A stretch of DNA of 64,000 nucleotides from Hyphomicrobium sp. MC1 (GTDB taxonomy: Bacteria > Pseudomonadota > Alphaproteobacteria > Rhizobiales > Hyphomicrobiaceae): contig NC_015717.1 in the NCBI RefSeq assembly GCF_000253295.1, positions 1,860,001 to 1,924,000 on the forward strand, read 5' to 3'. Positions 1-8,592 of the stretch are shown here, piece after piece. Under the pieces are notes generated by a model, which searched no databases, had not been told where the DNA came from, and saw only the letters and a program-made list of their open reading frames with translations. How positions within the stretch are numbered: the first letter of the stretch is position 1; every line of letters begins with the position of its first letter. Made by a program: the position numbers and the translations under genes.

Positions 1-630
1 GAGACCATCAAACCCGACTTCGCAATGCCGGCGGCGCCGATCGAACGCAAGACGCCGCTCGACGTTTGGACCAACGTCGATCTCAACGGCTACAACGGGT
101 CGCCCGATCAGTCGACGCGGACGGGGCTGGGCGCCGACTATAATTTCAACAAGGCGGCGAAGGTCGGCGTCTCGATCGAGCGCGGCGATACGCGTAACTA
201 CGGCACGCCGGGCGTCGTCGCGGATCAGAAGGCTTCTGCCTACGTGACCTTGCAAGCGACGCCGCTGCTGAGCTTCGACGCGCGCACGCAATGGCAAACG
301 GGGAACGCCGAATTCGCGGAGTCGACAGGCGCCGACGAGCGCAGCTCTTTCATCCTAGCGCCGAAGATCAATCACGACTTCAAGCTCGACGATGGCTCGA
401 AGCTTTCGCCCTATCTGAGCTATCAGCGCGAGTTCGATCTCTCGACGTCGCACAAGGACGGCATCGACTCTTCGTTCGATGCGACGCAATCGGTCGGCGC
501 GGGTGTGACCTACACGGATTCAAGCGCGTACTCTCTGAGCGTTTCGGCCGGGGTCGATAATTTCGGCGTTGCGGATGAAGCGCAGAGCGTATCGAGCAAG
601 TTGCAGTTGAACGTGCCGCTCAACAAATAG
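1..630 (+). CDS. Outer-membrane beta-barrel (autotransporter-like) protein, 5' end missing
   Basis: The reading frame is open from the first base of the window, so the gene begins upstream and an ATG at 25 is probably internal. The visible 209 residues are rich in alternating polar and aromatic residues with repeated short strands (for example LSFDARTQW, LSPYLSYQREF, YSLSVSAGVDNFG) and no cysteine, as expected of the C-terminal strands of an outer-membrane beta-barrel. The protein ends NVPLNK rather than with the classical terminal Phe/Trp. Function and passenger domain cannot be judged because the N-terminal part lies outside the window. It could also be a porin-like or generic outer-membrane repeat protein. 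Confidence 0.55.
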   Translation, partial: ETIKPDFAMPAAPIERKTPLDVWTNVDLNGYNGSPDQSTRTGLGADYNFNKAAKVGVSIERGDTRNYGTPGVVADQKASAYVTLQATPLLSFDARTQWQTGNAEFAESTGADERSSFILAPKINHDFKLDDGSKLSPYLSYQREFDLSTSHKDGIDSSFDATQSVGAGVTYTDSSAYSLSVSAGVDNFGVADEAQSVSSKLQLNVPLNK

Positions 631-703
631 CGGAGCGCATTTGGCTTCGTCCCTTGGCGTCGTGCTTGGATGCCGTTTCCACATCTGCATTGCTGCACGA
701 TCG

Positions 704-726
704 ATCCTCGGCATAAAGCCGAGGAT
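704..726. repeat. Perfect 9-bp inverted repeat between convergent genes
   Basis: ATCCTCGGC and GCCGAGGAT flank a 5-base loop (ATAAA). The hairpin lies between the 3' ends of two convergent genes. It lacks a T-run, so it may be a REP-type palindrome or a factor-dependent terminator rather than an intrinsic terminator. Confidence 0.5.
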
Positions 727-765
727 GGTGGTGGGTCGAGTTCGCTTGGTCGCGAAGTCGCGCTT

Positions 766-1113
766 TTACAGCGGCGCCTTGAAGACGAAGAACGCGCCGA
801 GGGCGATGAACGCAAAGCCGACGGCGTGATTGATGGTGAGGGTTTCACCAAGATACGTGACGGAGAAGATCGAGAAAACCGTCAGCGTGATGACTTCCTG
901 CATGGTCTTCAGTTCGGCGGGATTATAGACCGCGCTGCCGTAGCGGTTGGCGGGAACGGCTAAGCAGTATTCGAAGAAGGCAATGCCCCAGCTCACGATG
1001 ATGACAAGCCACAGCGGCTTGTTCGTAAATTTAAGGTGACCGTACCAGGCGAAGGTCATGAAGACGTTCGACATCGTCAGCAGGACGATGGGCAGGAGCG
1101 ACTGAGGGATCAT
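766..1113 (-). CDS. DUF486 / DMT-superfamily small membrane protein
   Basis: A 115-residue hydrophobic protein beginning MIPQSLLPIVLL with about four transmembrane segments. It contains WYGHLKF, the FFEYCLAVPANRYG stretch and a terminal ALGAFFVFKAPL, all typical of the DUF486 family, which resembles half-size drug/metabolite transporters. Homologues start at this Met, and a GGACAG ribosome site precedes it, so the longer reading frame (start at 1149) is not preferred. The transported substrate is unknown for the family. Confidence 0.85.
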   Translation of the reverse strand: MIPQSLLPIVLLTMSNVFMTFAWYGHLKFTNKPLWLVIIVSWGIAFFEYCLAVPANRYGSAVYNPAELKTMQEVITLTVFSIFSVTYLGETLTINHAVGFAFIALGAFFVFKAPL

Positions 1114-1202
1114 CGGCTGTCCGTTATGGGCGCGTTGCAGAATGCACATTCGAGGCGTTTGTTCCCTCGAAGTCTACCGCCTACGACGGATCACCAAAAA
1201 AC

Positions 1203-1228
1203 GGAACCGGAAATAATCCGCACGCGTT
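1203..1228 (+). promoter_or_regulatory. Candidate EcfG (general stress) promoter
   Basis: GGAAC at 1203-1207 and CGTT at 1225-1228 are separated by 17 bases, matching the EcfG consensus (GGAAC, 16-17 bases, CGTT) of Alphaproteobacteria. The site is 33 bases upstream of the small gene at 1261. Confidence 0.7.
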
Positions 1229-1260
1229 CACGCCTCAGTTGCACGTGACGAGGTGGATGG

Positions 1261-1521
1261 ATGTCTCGCAGCATTCAGGAAACGGTTCCGAAGCTCCTTA
1301 AGACGCTTTGGGAACTCGAGAAGGACTTACGTAGCGCTGCTCAAAACAGCGTCGTGCTGCGCCGGGATGAAGCCAAACGACATTTGGCGGACGCGCGGCG
1401 CAATCTCGATGCGCTTCTCAGCCTCGCGCAAAATGCTCGTCCAGACGAACCGGCGCGACATGACGAGCCGCACCGCGACGTTCCGGACGAGCCGCTTCCC
1501 ACACCAACGGTCAAGCATTGA
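1261..1521 (+). CDS. Small charged protein, unknown function
   Basis: An 86-residue soluble protein with a helical, Arg/Glu/Ala-rich body (residues 1-60) and an acidic, Pro- and Asp-rich tail. I recognise no domain. The gene starts directly behind an EcfG-type promoter and is followed after 10 bases by a 27-residue membrane peptide gene, so the two are probably one stress-induced transcript that ends at the hairpin at 1637. A larger reading frame (1253-1615) overlaps it in another frame; this one is preferred for its compact fit between promoter and downstream ribosome site. Confidence 0.6.
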   Translation: MSRSIQETVPKLLKTLWELEKDLRSAAQNSVVLRRDEAKRHLADARRNLDALLSLAQNARPDEPARHDEPHRDVPDEPLPTPTVKH

Positions 1522-1531
1522 GGAGAAAAGA

Positions 1532-1615
1532 ATGGCACGCGATCTCATCCTTTGGTTCGCCGGCGTTCCGCTGGTTGTCATCATCGGTCTGCATCTGTTC
1601 GGCTTCCTGCACTAA
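1532..1615 (+). CDS. 27-residue single-span membrane peptide
   Basis: A strong ribosome site (AGGAGAAAAG) lies just before an ATG that opens a 27-codon frame encoding MARDLILWF followed by a continuous hydrophobic segment and ending FGFLH. The length is that of one transmembrane helix. It is second in a short transcript with the gene at 1261 and is followed within 25 bases by a perfect intrinsic terminator, which supports it as real. Function unknown; small membrane peptides of this type are often stress induced. Confidence 0.65.
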   Translation: MARDLILWFAGVPLVVIIGLHLFGFLH

Positions 1616-1636
1616 GCGCCGAGAGGCTGAACGCAC

Positions 1637-1668
1637 AAACCCAGAGCGCACGCTCTGGGTTTTGTTTT
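1637..1668 (+). terminator. Intrinsic terminator
   Basis: A perfect 12-bp stem (1637-1648 with 1651-1662) with a 2-base loop runs straight into a T-rich tract. It closes the two-gene transcript from 1261. Confidence 0.85.
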
Positions 1669-1687
1669 GTTCGCCGCTCACGAACCA

Positions 1688-1996
1688 TCAGCTTATGCTT
1701 GAATCGTCGGCAGCGTCGTCTTTCGCCAGCATGACGGCGACGTGCCGGTTCAGAGCATCTGATGCAAGCGTCGGGAGAAGGGCCGCTCCGATCGGTCCTT
1801 TCGAGGCGTCATAGACCGTTCGCATCTCGCCGTTGCCGTTCCATACGATCAGCGCAAATCCAGCGACGTCGTTGCCGACGGCTTCGATGGCGGCTTCGCA
1901 TTTCGCTAGAAGTTCGGCGCGTGCCAGTTCGGCATCGCGCTCGGCGCGCAGCAGTCTTTCAGCATCGAGATCGACGAGATCGGTCATGGTTTGCAT
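1688..1996 (-). CDS. Conserved-type hypothetical protein
   Basis: A 102-residue protein with an acidic/basic coiled N-terminal third (ERLLRAERDAELARAELL) followed by a small mixed domain with a FALIVWNGNGEMRTVYDAS core and an acidic C-terminus. No signal peptide, membrane segment or known motif is visible. A second Met at 1987 (MTDLVDL) is an equally good start. It is convergent with the small stress-type transcript upstream. Function unknown. Confidence 0.6.
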   Translation of the reverse strand: MQTMTDLVDLDAERLLRAERDAELARAELLAKCEAAIEAVGNDVAGFALIVWNGNGEMRTVYDASKGPIGAALLPTLASDALNRHVAVMLAKDDAADDSSIS

Positions 1997-2205
1997 CCAT
2001 CAAGCCTATTCTCCTATGCTAACGCGCTGACGGGGGAAGCGGTTCTTTTGGGCCCTTTTTGCCGGAAAAGCAGCCATGCGTTTGAGGGCTTGACTAGAAT
2101 ATTGGGTCAGGCATTCTCCTTGGGCCGCGAAACGGAGGCACCGGGCTCGGCCCGGTAGATTGTGAAGGTGTCGGCCGGACGACATCGTATACAATCGAGG
2201 TCGTC

Positions 2206-3231
2206 ATGCATTCCGGTACCATTCCCGGCGGTGTGCACGCGAACGCGTGGACCGCATCTCCTTCCCCCTACTGTCTTTCTTCCGAACAAACCTATTCAGG
2301 GACGCACACGTTCCTGAGGTCGCCGCGCGTGAAGCAGGCGAAGGCGGGTGATTTCGCTGTCCTCGGTGTGCCGCTCGATATTGCGACGTCGAACCGGCCC
2401 GGCGCACGATTGGGGCCGGATGCGGTTCGGTGCGCATCGGCGCAACTTGCCGAGCTCAAGGCGTATCCGGGTGGCTTCAATCCACTGAGCTATGTGAATG
2501 TTGTCGATCTCGGCGACGCGTGGCTCGATTACGGCTTTCCGCAAACGATTCCGGCTGCCATTGAAGATGCGGCGACGAAGGTGGTCGAAACGGGCGCATT
2601 CCTGTGCTCGCTGGGTGGCGATCATTTCATCAGCTATCCGCTGCTGAAGGCGCACGCGAAGGTGCACGGCCAGCTGACGCTCATCCATTTCGATGCGCAC
2701 ACAGATACGTGGACGCCGCGAGTCGGCAGGGACGGCAGCGTCGAACTTAATCACGGCACGATGTTCGCCCAGGCGATCGACGACGGGCTGATCGATCCGG
2801 CAAAGTCGAGCCAGATCGGCATCCGGACGTGGGTGGACGATCCGAAAGGCATGAACATTTTCGACAACATGGTCGTCGCCGATAAAGGTGCATCGGCCGT
2901 CGCGTCGATGGTGAAGGCGCTCGCCGGCGACAATCCTTGCTACCTCACGGTCGATATCGATTGTCTCGATCCGGCTTTCGCGCCTGGAACCGGCACGCCG
3001 GTGACTGGCGGGCTGATGCCGCGGGAGCTACTCGCCATGTTGCGACAACTCGATGGTTTGAAGATCGTCGGCTGTGACGTCGTCGAAGTAGCTCCGTCTT
3101 ACGATCAAGGCGGCGTCACGGCGTTGGCGGCCGCAACGGTCGTCTATGAGCAGGCGTGCCGGGTCGCGCGGCAAAACGGGGCCGTCGCGGCCTCATATCC
3201 GGTTCCGCGCGTCGGAAACGCTCCCGACTGA
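2206..3231 (+). CDS. speB: Agmatinase / ureohydrolase family protein
   Basis: Ureohydrolases split guanidino compounds to urea and an amine. Agmatinase makes putrescine from agmatine with a di-manganese centre. The 341-residue protein has the family's metal-binding motifs in order: GGDHF (about residue 141), DAHTDTW (about 166-172) and DIDCLDP (about 249-255), with a conserved LGVPLD near residue 50. The length is slightly above the usual 300-320 because of an N-terminal extension; GAGG at the start and the motif spacing fit the ATG at 2206. Substrate assignment (agmatine rather than another guanidino compound) is by family resemblance only. Confidence 0.85.
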   Translation: MHSGTIPGGVHANAWTASPSPYCLSSEQTYSGTHTFLRSPRVKQAKAGDFAVLGVPLDIATSNRPGARLGPDAVRCASAQLAELKAYPGGFNPLSYVNVVDLGDAWLDYGFPQTIPAAIEDAATKVVETGAFLCSLGGDHFISYPLLKAHAKVHGQLTLIHFDAHTDTWTPRVGRDGSVELNHGTMFAQAIDDGLIDPAKSSQIGIRTWVDDPKGMNIFDNMVVADKGASAVASMVKALAGDNPCYLTVDIDCLDPAFAPGTGTPVTGGLMPRELLAMLRQLDGLKIVGCDVVEVAPSYDQGGVTALAAATVVYEQACRVARQNGAVAASYPVPRVGNAPD

Positions 3232-3313
3232 CATTGGCATCGTTTGCATACGGATGACCCGTTTCGCCGGGAACAGCGGGAGGCTGCTGCCTGCCGCTAT
3301 GTCTCCTCGTCAC

Positions 3314-3337
3314 GAGAGCCGTGGTGGCTCTCTTTTT
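3314..3337 (+). terminator. Intrinsic terminator after speB
   Basis: GAGAGCC (3314-3320) pairs with GGCTCTC (3326-3332) around a 5-base loop and is followed by five Ts. It sits between agmatinase and the next gene. Confidence 0.75.
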
Positions 3338-3360
3338 CAGCGACGAGAAGGAGGTTTCCC

Positions 3361-3672
3361 ATGGCGTCTTGGACCTGTGTGCTGCGGACCGGCACCCGTT
3401 CGGCAGGCGTCTCGATCATAGCGCTGGCTACGGCCACACTGCTTGCGAGCAATGCCAACGCCGTCAGTCTTCGGGTGCAGATCGCGTGTGCAACCGACTA
3501 TTATGCGCATTGCAGCGCCTATAGTCCGAACAGTCCGCAGGTACGGTCGTGCATGCGAGCCGTCGGTGCCGGGCTTTCGAAGCGATGTGTCGATGCGCTG
3601 GTTGCGGCAGGCGAAGTGTCGGCCAAAGAGGTCGCTCATCGGCGCGGCATCTCCGAGACGGCGGCGCGGTAA
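3361..3672 (+). CDS. Small secreted cysteine-containing protein
   Basis: A strong ribosome site (GAAGGAGG) precedes the ATG at 3361, giving 103 residues. An N-terminal hydrophobic stretch ending SNANA is a signal peptide. The mature part has four regularly spaced cysteines (IACATDYYAHC ... VRSCMRAV ... SKRCVDAL), a pattern like Cys-rich repeat proteins of the envelope of Rhizobiales, implying two disulfides in the periplasm. A longer frame from 3244 starts before the upstream terminator and is rejected. Role unknown. Confidence 0.7.
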   Translation: MASWTCVLRTGTRSAGVSIIALATATLLASNANAVSLRVQIACATDYYAHCSAYSPNSPQVRSCMRAVGAGLSKRCVDALVAAGEVSAKEVAHRRGISETAAR

Positions 3673-3807
3673 AATTTTCCGGTATCTCAAAGGCGTTTTG
3701 GGCGCGCTCGGCGGCGGACGATGCGCGTGTGCGAACGGGTGGCAATGAAATTTTAACCATGGCGACGAAATGATTAAGCCACTGTTCAATTCGCACTCTG
3801 GGAAGTC

Positions 3808-4506
3808 ATGTCGTTGCTTGCCGTCTCGCGTGAACCGGCGTTCGCGTCGCCAGTTGTCCCCCCTTTCCTTGTCTCGCTGCCGCCCATTAGGGTGCAGCCT
3901 CGAAAATCAAAACTGCTGAGCGTGCCGCTCGAAGAACTGCGGCCGACGCAAATGGCGGTCGGCATGCGGGCTGTCGCCGCCAAGCGCGATAAAGTGGAGC
4001 GGCGGGCGCGCAACAACCGCAAGCTCCGCCGCTTTCTGGAAGACCGGCCGATCCCGGCCGTCCGCGGGCCGAACGACGATCTCTTCATTATCGATCATCA
4101 TCATTTGAGTCTGGCGCTGCTCAAAAGCGACGTCGAAGAGGCGTTCGTGACGGTGGTCGGCGATCTTTCGCATCTGCCGCGCAAGAGATTTTTGCAGAAG
4201 ATGGCCGAGCTCGGATTGCTGCACGCTTATGACGGGCATGGCCGTGCGGTCGCTCCGACGAAACTGCCCGAGCGGCTCGATGACATGCGGTGCGATCCGT
4301 ACCGGGATCTGGCGTGGTCGGTGAGAGGGGCGGGCGGCTTCGCCAAGACGGGCAAGCCCTATGCCGAATTCCGATGGGCGGACTTCTTCCGCACGCGCAT
4401 CCCGCGTTCGACGGTCCGGCGCGATTTTGACTATGCACACGACCGGGCCATGTGGCTTGCCCGGTCGCGAGAGGCGGCAAGAATGCCGGGTTACATCGGC
4501 CGCTGA
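3808..4506 (+). CDS. ParB-like (ParBc_2) nuclease-fold protein
   Basis: A 232-residue protein whose central part (VPLEELRPTQMAVG, residues about 40-55, then FIIDHHHLSLALLKS, about 92-107) matches the ParB/sulfiredoxin-like fold of the putative ParB-like nuclease family rather than a true partition protein: no helix-turn-helix domain follows. The C-terminal half (YRDLAWSVRGAGGF, FRWADFFRTRI) is typical of the same family. It is distant from the ParA gene at 17463 and not obviously its partner. Biochemical activity is unproven in this family. Confidence 0.7.
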   Translation: MSLLAVSREPAFASPVVPPFLVSLPPIRVQPRKSKLLSVPLEELRPTQMAVGMRAVAAKRDKVERRARNNRKLRRFLEDRPIPAVRGPNDDLFIIDHHHLSLALLKSDVEEAFVTVVGDLSHLPRKRFLQKMAELGLLHAYDGHGRAVAPTKLPERLDDMRCDPYRDLAWSVRGAGGFAKTGKPYAEFRWADFFRTRIPRSTVRRDFDYAHDRAMWLARSREAARMPGYIGR

Positions 4507-4523
4507 ACGGCCAACGCCGCAGA

Positions 4524-4922
4524 TCAGTGGCGCGGTGTGTTGAAGCTGAACTCGAACTCGTCGTTCATGTTCTGCATGTTCTGAGCTGCTTGGCGCCAGT
4601 CGGCTCCGGCTGCCATGCCCGGCGGCGGTTCGATCTCGCCCTGGACCTGATGATGATGGTCCTGCTGATCGATGGCCTGAACAGGCTGAGCGGGTCCGCG
4701 AACCGGCAGCGCGCAAAGACGGGACGCCAGTTCCTGAAGTTCGCCGAGGATCGCTTCGCGGCGAAGCTCATGCTGCAGTGAGACGTTGCGGACGTCGCGC
4801 AGCAACTGCTCGTCGACGCGGCGTAGCGCATCGGACAGCGTGCGGACGAAGTCCTGCTCGGTGCGGGCATTCTCGGCGAGGCGGCTCAACATTTCTTCGA
4901 CGTTTTTGGAAAGGTCCGTCAT
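4524..4922 (-). CDS. Hypothetical coiled-coil protein
   Basis: A 132-residue protein starting MTDLSKNVEEML after a GAGGAG ribosome site. The first 75 residues are a charged amphipathic helix region (heptad-like Leu/Val spacing), followed by a Gln/His/Pro-rich linker (VQAIDQQDHHHQVQ) and a short terminal segment. No known domain. Convergent with the ParB-like gene. Function unknown. Confidence 0.55.
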   Translation of the reverse strand: MTDLSKNVEEMLSRLAENARTEQDFVRTLSDALRRVDEQLLRDVRNVSLQHELRREAILGELQELASRLCALPVRGPAQPVQAIDQQDHHHQVQGEIEPPPGMAAGADWRQAAQNMQNMNDEFEFSFNTPRH

Positions 4923-5080
4923 CGGTTTCTCCTCGCAGGGTTGTTGAGCCTTAGTAGACCAAACCGATTGATTCGCATGGCTAAAAAATGTTGCAGATAT
5001 ACTCAACGAATGATCTATGCACAGCTTGAGTCGTCGGCATGCGGACTTTCGTCGTGGTTCGTTTGGATGGCAGCGAGCAA

Positions 5081-5120
5081 ATTAAAAGCGCCCCGCACGA
5101 GATGCGGAGCGCTATTTTTT
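5081..5120. terminator. Hairpin terminator, possibly bidirectional
   Basis: AGCG-CCCCGCA pairs with TGCGG-AGCGCT around a short loop (5086-5113). T6 follows on the plus strand and an A-rich tract precedes it, so it can also serve the minus-strand DUF992 gene that ends at 5241. Confidence 0.65.
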
Positions 5121-5240
5121 CCGGGAAGATCAAGCCGTCGCAGATCGCGCGTTAACACCGCCGCGTAAGGACGATGCGTCTGGCTTCAGCCGGTGACGTC
5201 ATCACCGACAAGGTAAGAGCGAGCCGCGACTGGCGATCGA

Positions 5241-5735
5241 TTACGACCGCGTCAGCGTCAAGCCTGCAACACCCGCTGAGAGATTGAGACCCGTCTGGCC
5301 TTCGACGCTGACCGGCTGGAGTACGACGGACTGATTCGAGCCGCCGACGAGAGCGTTGGCGCTCGCACCGATCCCAACGGCCGCGCCCGCCGTGACGCCG
5401 CCGTAGCTTCCTTCAAGAGCGTCGCCCGGCATGGCGTTCGTGCCGCCGAGAACCGTCCAGACGAGCGTGCTGGCGCCGGTGAAGCCGATGTCGACGCCGA
5501 CCTGGGTGATCGTCGCGTGATAGGGGAACACGCGTCCGCTGACCGCCGTCGTGAATTCGCAGTTCATGCTCTCTTTCGAACCGAAGATGAGGCCCACGCC
5601 ACCATGGCCGTGGCAGGTCAACGTGCCGAGCGCGACCTTCGGGTCGGCTGATGCGGGCGAAACCGTTGCGAGCGCTGCTGCGAGGAGCGCGGCGCTGCCT
5701 GCCAACAGGCGCAAACGGATGGGCGAAAGGGTCAT
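5241..5735 (-). CDS. DUF992 secreted protein
   Basis: A 164-residue protein starting MTLSPIRLRLL after an AGGAGA ribosome site, with a signal peptide ending PASA. The mature part follows the DUF992 pattern: GTLTCHGHGGVGLIFGSKES, then FTTAVSGRVFPYHATIT, a Trp-containing VWTVLG and glycine-rich GSYGGVTAGAAVGIGASANALVGG. The family is found almost only in Alphaproteobacteria and is predicted periplasmic; its role is unknown. Upstream Met codons (5774, 5753) are less likely because they precede the ribosome site. Confidence 0.85.
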   Translation of the reverse strand: MTLSPIRLRLLAGSAALLAAALATVSPASADPKVALGTLTCHGHGGVGLIFGSKESMNCEFTTAVSGRVFPYHATITQVGVDIGFTGASTLVWTVLGGTNAMPGDALEGSYGGVTAGAAVGIGASANALVGGSNQSVVLQPVSVEGQTGLNLSAGVAGLTLTRS

Positions 5736-6005
5736 TGTCGTCTCTCCTGACATCGCTCGATCGTTCGCAGCCACTATTGGCCACGGACGACGCAGATAAG
5801 AAAACTCAAAACGGTCGGATATTTCGAGCCCCGTACTGACACTGTGAGGTAGCTTCCTAAAGGCACCCTACAGTGGCTGCAACTGATGTGGTGCAGACGT
5901 ACCTCGGATGGAAGCGGACGCCAATTGATGCTTATCAATTAGACGGATGACGTCTCGGATAATTGACTTTTTATGCGCCGTTCAATCTTGAGCGAGTCGG
6001 GATGC

Positions 6006-6428
6006 CTACTGCGGTTCCAGCATCTCTTTCAATTCCTTGGTGCGCCGCAGCGTCTTGTCGGTCATGCAACCGAGAATCGCGGAGGTGGCACCGGTGCCGT
6101 TGGTCCATACCTGCGCCATGACATCCTTACAGTCGGCATCGCGGTAGGCGATCCAGGCGCGCTGTGAGCCCCGCAGCGCCTCTTCGAAACTTTTTGCGTC
6201 GTAGGGCTTCTCAAGGTTGCGGGCGCGGGTGACCTTCAACGCCGAAGCGTAAGCCGCGTTCAGGGCCTTGTCGGCGGCTTGATACTCCTTGTCAGCGCAG
6301 AAATTGATTTCGACGGTCGATTCCGCTTTGGCGCAATCGATCGGTTCATCGGCTGAGGCGGGTGCGGCGAACGCGAGCGATGAAACTCCGACGATCATGC
6401 AAAGCGTTCTGGCGTCGAGATGCGGCAT
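6006..6428 (-). CDS. LprI-like (DUF1311) secreted protein
   Basis: A 140-residue secreted protein with a signal peptide ending PASA, followed by DCAKAESTVEINFCADKEYQAADKALNAAY and later RAWIAYRDADC, the cysteine-containing signature of the LprI/DUF1311 domain (named from a mycobacterial lysozyme inhibitor). Four cysteines could form two disulfides. Start chosen at MPHLDAR behind a CGGAG site. Whether this member inhibits lysozyme is not known. Confidence 0.8.
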   Translation of the reverse strand: MPHLDARTLCMIVGVSSLAFAAPASADEPIDCAKAESTVEINFCADKEYQAADKALNAAYASALKVTRARNLEKPYDAKSFEEALRGSQRAWIAYRDADCKDVMAQVWTNGTGATSAILGCMTDKTLRRTKELKEMLEPQ

Positions 6429-6584
6429 GGGGCGAACTCCGGGCGGCTGTGGTTCCAAGTCGATGTGTTAGACGGAGCGGCGCCCTATCGGAAGGCTGTC
6501 GGAGCGAAGATTTCGGCAGCATGGCGAATGAAACGTTTTCTCTGCAATTGCCGTCTTTTACCGTAACCCCCACATTGTCTGGGG

Positions 6585-7058
6585 ATGAGAGATCCGATGC
6601 GTGCCGAAGCTTACAGCTATCGCGACGATGCGGCTGTGCCGCCGTTCGACGACACGCGTCCGATCGTAATTTTCGATGGGCTCTGCGTGCTGTGCTCGGG
6701 CGGCGTGCAGTGGATGCTTGCGCGCGATCCCAAGGGCGAGAGCCGCTTCGCAGTCATTCAGGATCCGTTGCCGCAAGCGCTCTATCGGCATTACGGCCTC
6801 GACGCGGCGGCGTTCGATACATTCATGGTTCTCAGGGACGGTTTGCCCTATACGCGGTGGGCCGGTGTTCTCGCGGCGGCGCGGACGCTGCCGCAACCGT
6901 GGCGGTTCCTCGGTTTCGCCGGGCGCATTGTTCCCGATGCCATTGGCGACCGGATCTACGATTGGGTCCAGCGCAACAGACTGAAGTGGTTCGGGGAGCG
7001 GCAGGCGTGCCGACGTCCGACGCCGAGCGAGACCGCTCGCTTTCTGACCGAGCCATGA
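6585..7058 (+). CDS. DCC family thiol-disulfide oxidoreductase (YuxK-like)
   Basis: A 157-residue protein with the hallmark DGLCVLCSGGV at about residues 31-41, giving the D-x-x-C-x-x-C redox motif of the DCC (DUF393) family, which has a thioredoxin-like fold. The C-terminal RIYDWVQRNRLKWFG matches the family's usual RNRY-type end (RNRLKWFG here). A second Met at 6597 is an alternative start. It is 33 bases upstream of the pirin gene and likely co-transcribed. Substrate unknown. Confidence 0.85.
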   Translation: MRDPMRAEAYSYRDDAAVPPFDDTRPIVIFDGLCVLCSGGVQWMLARDPKGESRFAVIQDPLPQALYRHYGLDAAAFDTFMVLRDGLPYTRWAGVLAAARTLPQPWRFLGFAGRIVPDAIGDRIYDWVQRNRLKWFGERQACRRPTPSETARFLTEP

Positions 7059-7091
7059 CGGTCGTTTTTCGTTTGAATAATGGAGGTAACG

Positions 7092-8015
7092 ATGAGCTGG
7101 CTGACCCATAACGATCCTATTCCGGGCGACCGGCGATCTTGCGATGCGGTGGAGCAAGTGATCGTTCCGCGGGCGCGCGATCTCGGCGGCTTCTCGGTAC
7201 GCCGTGCTTTGCCTTCGGCACAGCGCCAGATGGTCGGGCCTTTCATCTTCTTCGATCAGATGGGACCGGCGCAGTTCATTGCGGGGAAGGGGATCGACGT
7301 CAGGCCGCATCCGCACATCGGGTTGGCGACGGTGACGTATCTTTTCGACGGTGAGATCACGCATCGCGACAGCCTCGGATCGGCGTTGTCCATTCGGCCC
7401 GGCGAGGTCAATCTGATGACGGCGGGCCGCGGCATCGTTCATTCCGAACGTACGGGGCCTGAGGCGCGCGCCGTTGGGCAAGACCTGTTCGGAATCCAGT
7501 CGTGGATGGCGCTGCCCAAATCGCACGAAGAGACGGCGCCGAGCTTCGTGCATCTCGACGTCGCCGCGTTGCCTCGGCTGGAAGGCGATGGAAAGCGCGT
7601 GCGCATCATCATGGGCAGTCTTTACGGCGAGACGTCGCCTGCCGAGTTTCCGCACGCCTCGTTCTATGCGGAAGCAATGCTGGCGCCGGGCGCAGTTCTG
7701 CCGCTCGATCCCGATTACGACGAGCGTGCCGTTTATATCGCGTCGGGCCGCATTGATATTGCCGGGCAGTCGTTCGATGCCGGACAGCTTCTCGTTTTCA
7801 AGCCGGGCGACCGGATTTCCATTCTTGCGGAGTCGAATGCACGGCTCATGCTGCTCGGCGGAGAGCCGATGGATGGGCCACGGCACATCTGGTGGAATTT
7901 CGTGTCGTCATCGCAGGACCGCATCGAGGCGGCGAAAGACGAGTGGCGGCAAGGCCGTTTCGACATCGTTCCCGGCGACGCAGAGGAATTTATTCCGCTG
8001 CCGGACGACCGCTAA
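7092..8015 (+). CDS. Pirin family protein
   Basis: A 307-residue protein with the bicupin pirin fold. The N-terminal cupin shows FIFFDQMGP, then RPHPHIGLATVTYLFDGEITHRDS, which carries the metal-binding His residues, and the pirin signature GRGIVHSERT. The C-terminal cupin includes LVFKPGDRISI. Pirins are metal-binding nuclear or cytosolic proteins, some with quercetinase activity. Start at MSWLTH with a GGAGGT ribosome site 6 bases before. Probably in one transcript with the DCC gene. Confidence 0.9.
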   Translation: MSWLTHNDPIPGDRRSCDAVEQVIVPRARDLGGFSVRRALPSAQRQMVGPFIFFDQMGPAQFIAGKGIDVRPHPHIGLATVTYLFDGEITHRDSLGSALSIRPGEVNLMTAGRGIVHSERTGPEARAVGQDLFGIQSWMALPKSHEETAPSFVHLDVAALPRLEGDGKRVRIIMGSLYGETSPAEFPHASFYAEAMLAPGAVLPLDPDYDERAVYIASGRIDIAGQSFDAGQLLVFKPGDRISILAESNARLMLLGGEPMDGPRHIWWNFVSSSQDRIEAAKDEWRQGRFDIVPGDAEEFIPLPDDR

Positions 8016-8250
8016 CTGGATTCTCATCTTAAAGTTCCGCGCGTGGCGATATTTTTCGAATAAAGCAACGTGTTAGCTGCGGTTCACTTGCGGGTCGCAA
8101 ATCCGGCGGCAGTGACGCCCATATTTCATCCTGAGTTGGTGCTCCGTGGTGGGTGCGGATCACACCGTTTGCCGTTTCGCAGAACCGCATTTGGGTGGGC
8201 GGTGTGAAGGGACAAGCGAACTCGTGAAGCAACAATCTCGGGAGACCAAA

Positions 8251-8550
8251 ATGCGAAACTTGTTCCTAGCCGTTGCCCTGGCGTTGGGCCTTGGCTTCGC
8301 TGCGACCGGTGCTCAGGCTGCGGCCGTCGGCGGCAACGTCGCTGCGATCGATGCGGTTGCAAAGAGCGGCAATAGCGCGGTCGAGAAGACGTACTACCGG
8401 CGCGGATATTACGGCCGCCATCGCTATTGGCGTCGTGGCTATTACGGCTATCGCCCTTATTGGCGCCGCCGTTACTACGGGCGTCCGTACTACTACGGTT
8501 ATCGTCCGTACCGCCGTCACTGGCGCCACGGTTACTACAATCGCTGGTAA
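8251..8550 (+). CDS. Secreted Tyr/Arg-rich low-complexity protein
   Basis: A 99-residue protein starting MRNLFLAVALALG, a signal peptide ending AQAA, followed after residue 45 by repeated YRRGYYGR/RYWRRGYYG/YRPYWRR units made almost entirely of Tyr, Arg, Gly, Trp and His. Such proteins are common and unexplained in the envelope of Hyphomicrobiales. A GGGAG ribosome site lies before the ATG; an earlier start at 8146 would spoil the signal peptide. Function unknown. Confidence 0.75.
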   Translation: MRNLFLAVALALGLGFAATGAQAAAVGGNVAAIDAVAKSGNSAVEKTYYRRGYYGRHRYWRRGYYGYRPYWRRRYYGRPYYYGYRPYRRHWRHGYYNRW

Positions 8551-8592
8551 TCGGACCTAAGTAGCGATCTCTCTCAGGGGGACGGGACGAGC

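Noticed and set aside
3244..3360. N-terminal extension of the Cys-containing secreted protein
   Set aside because: It starts before a clear intrinsic terminator; the ATG at 3361 has a strong ribosome site and begins a good signal peptide.
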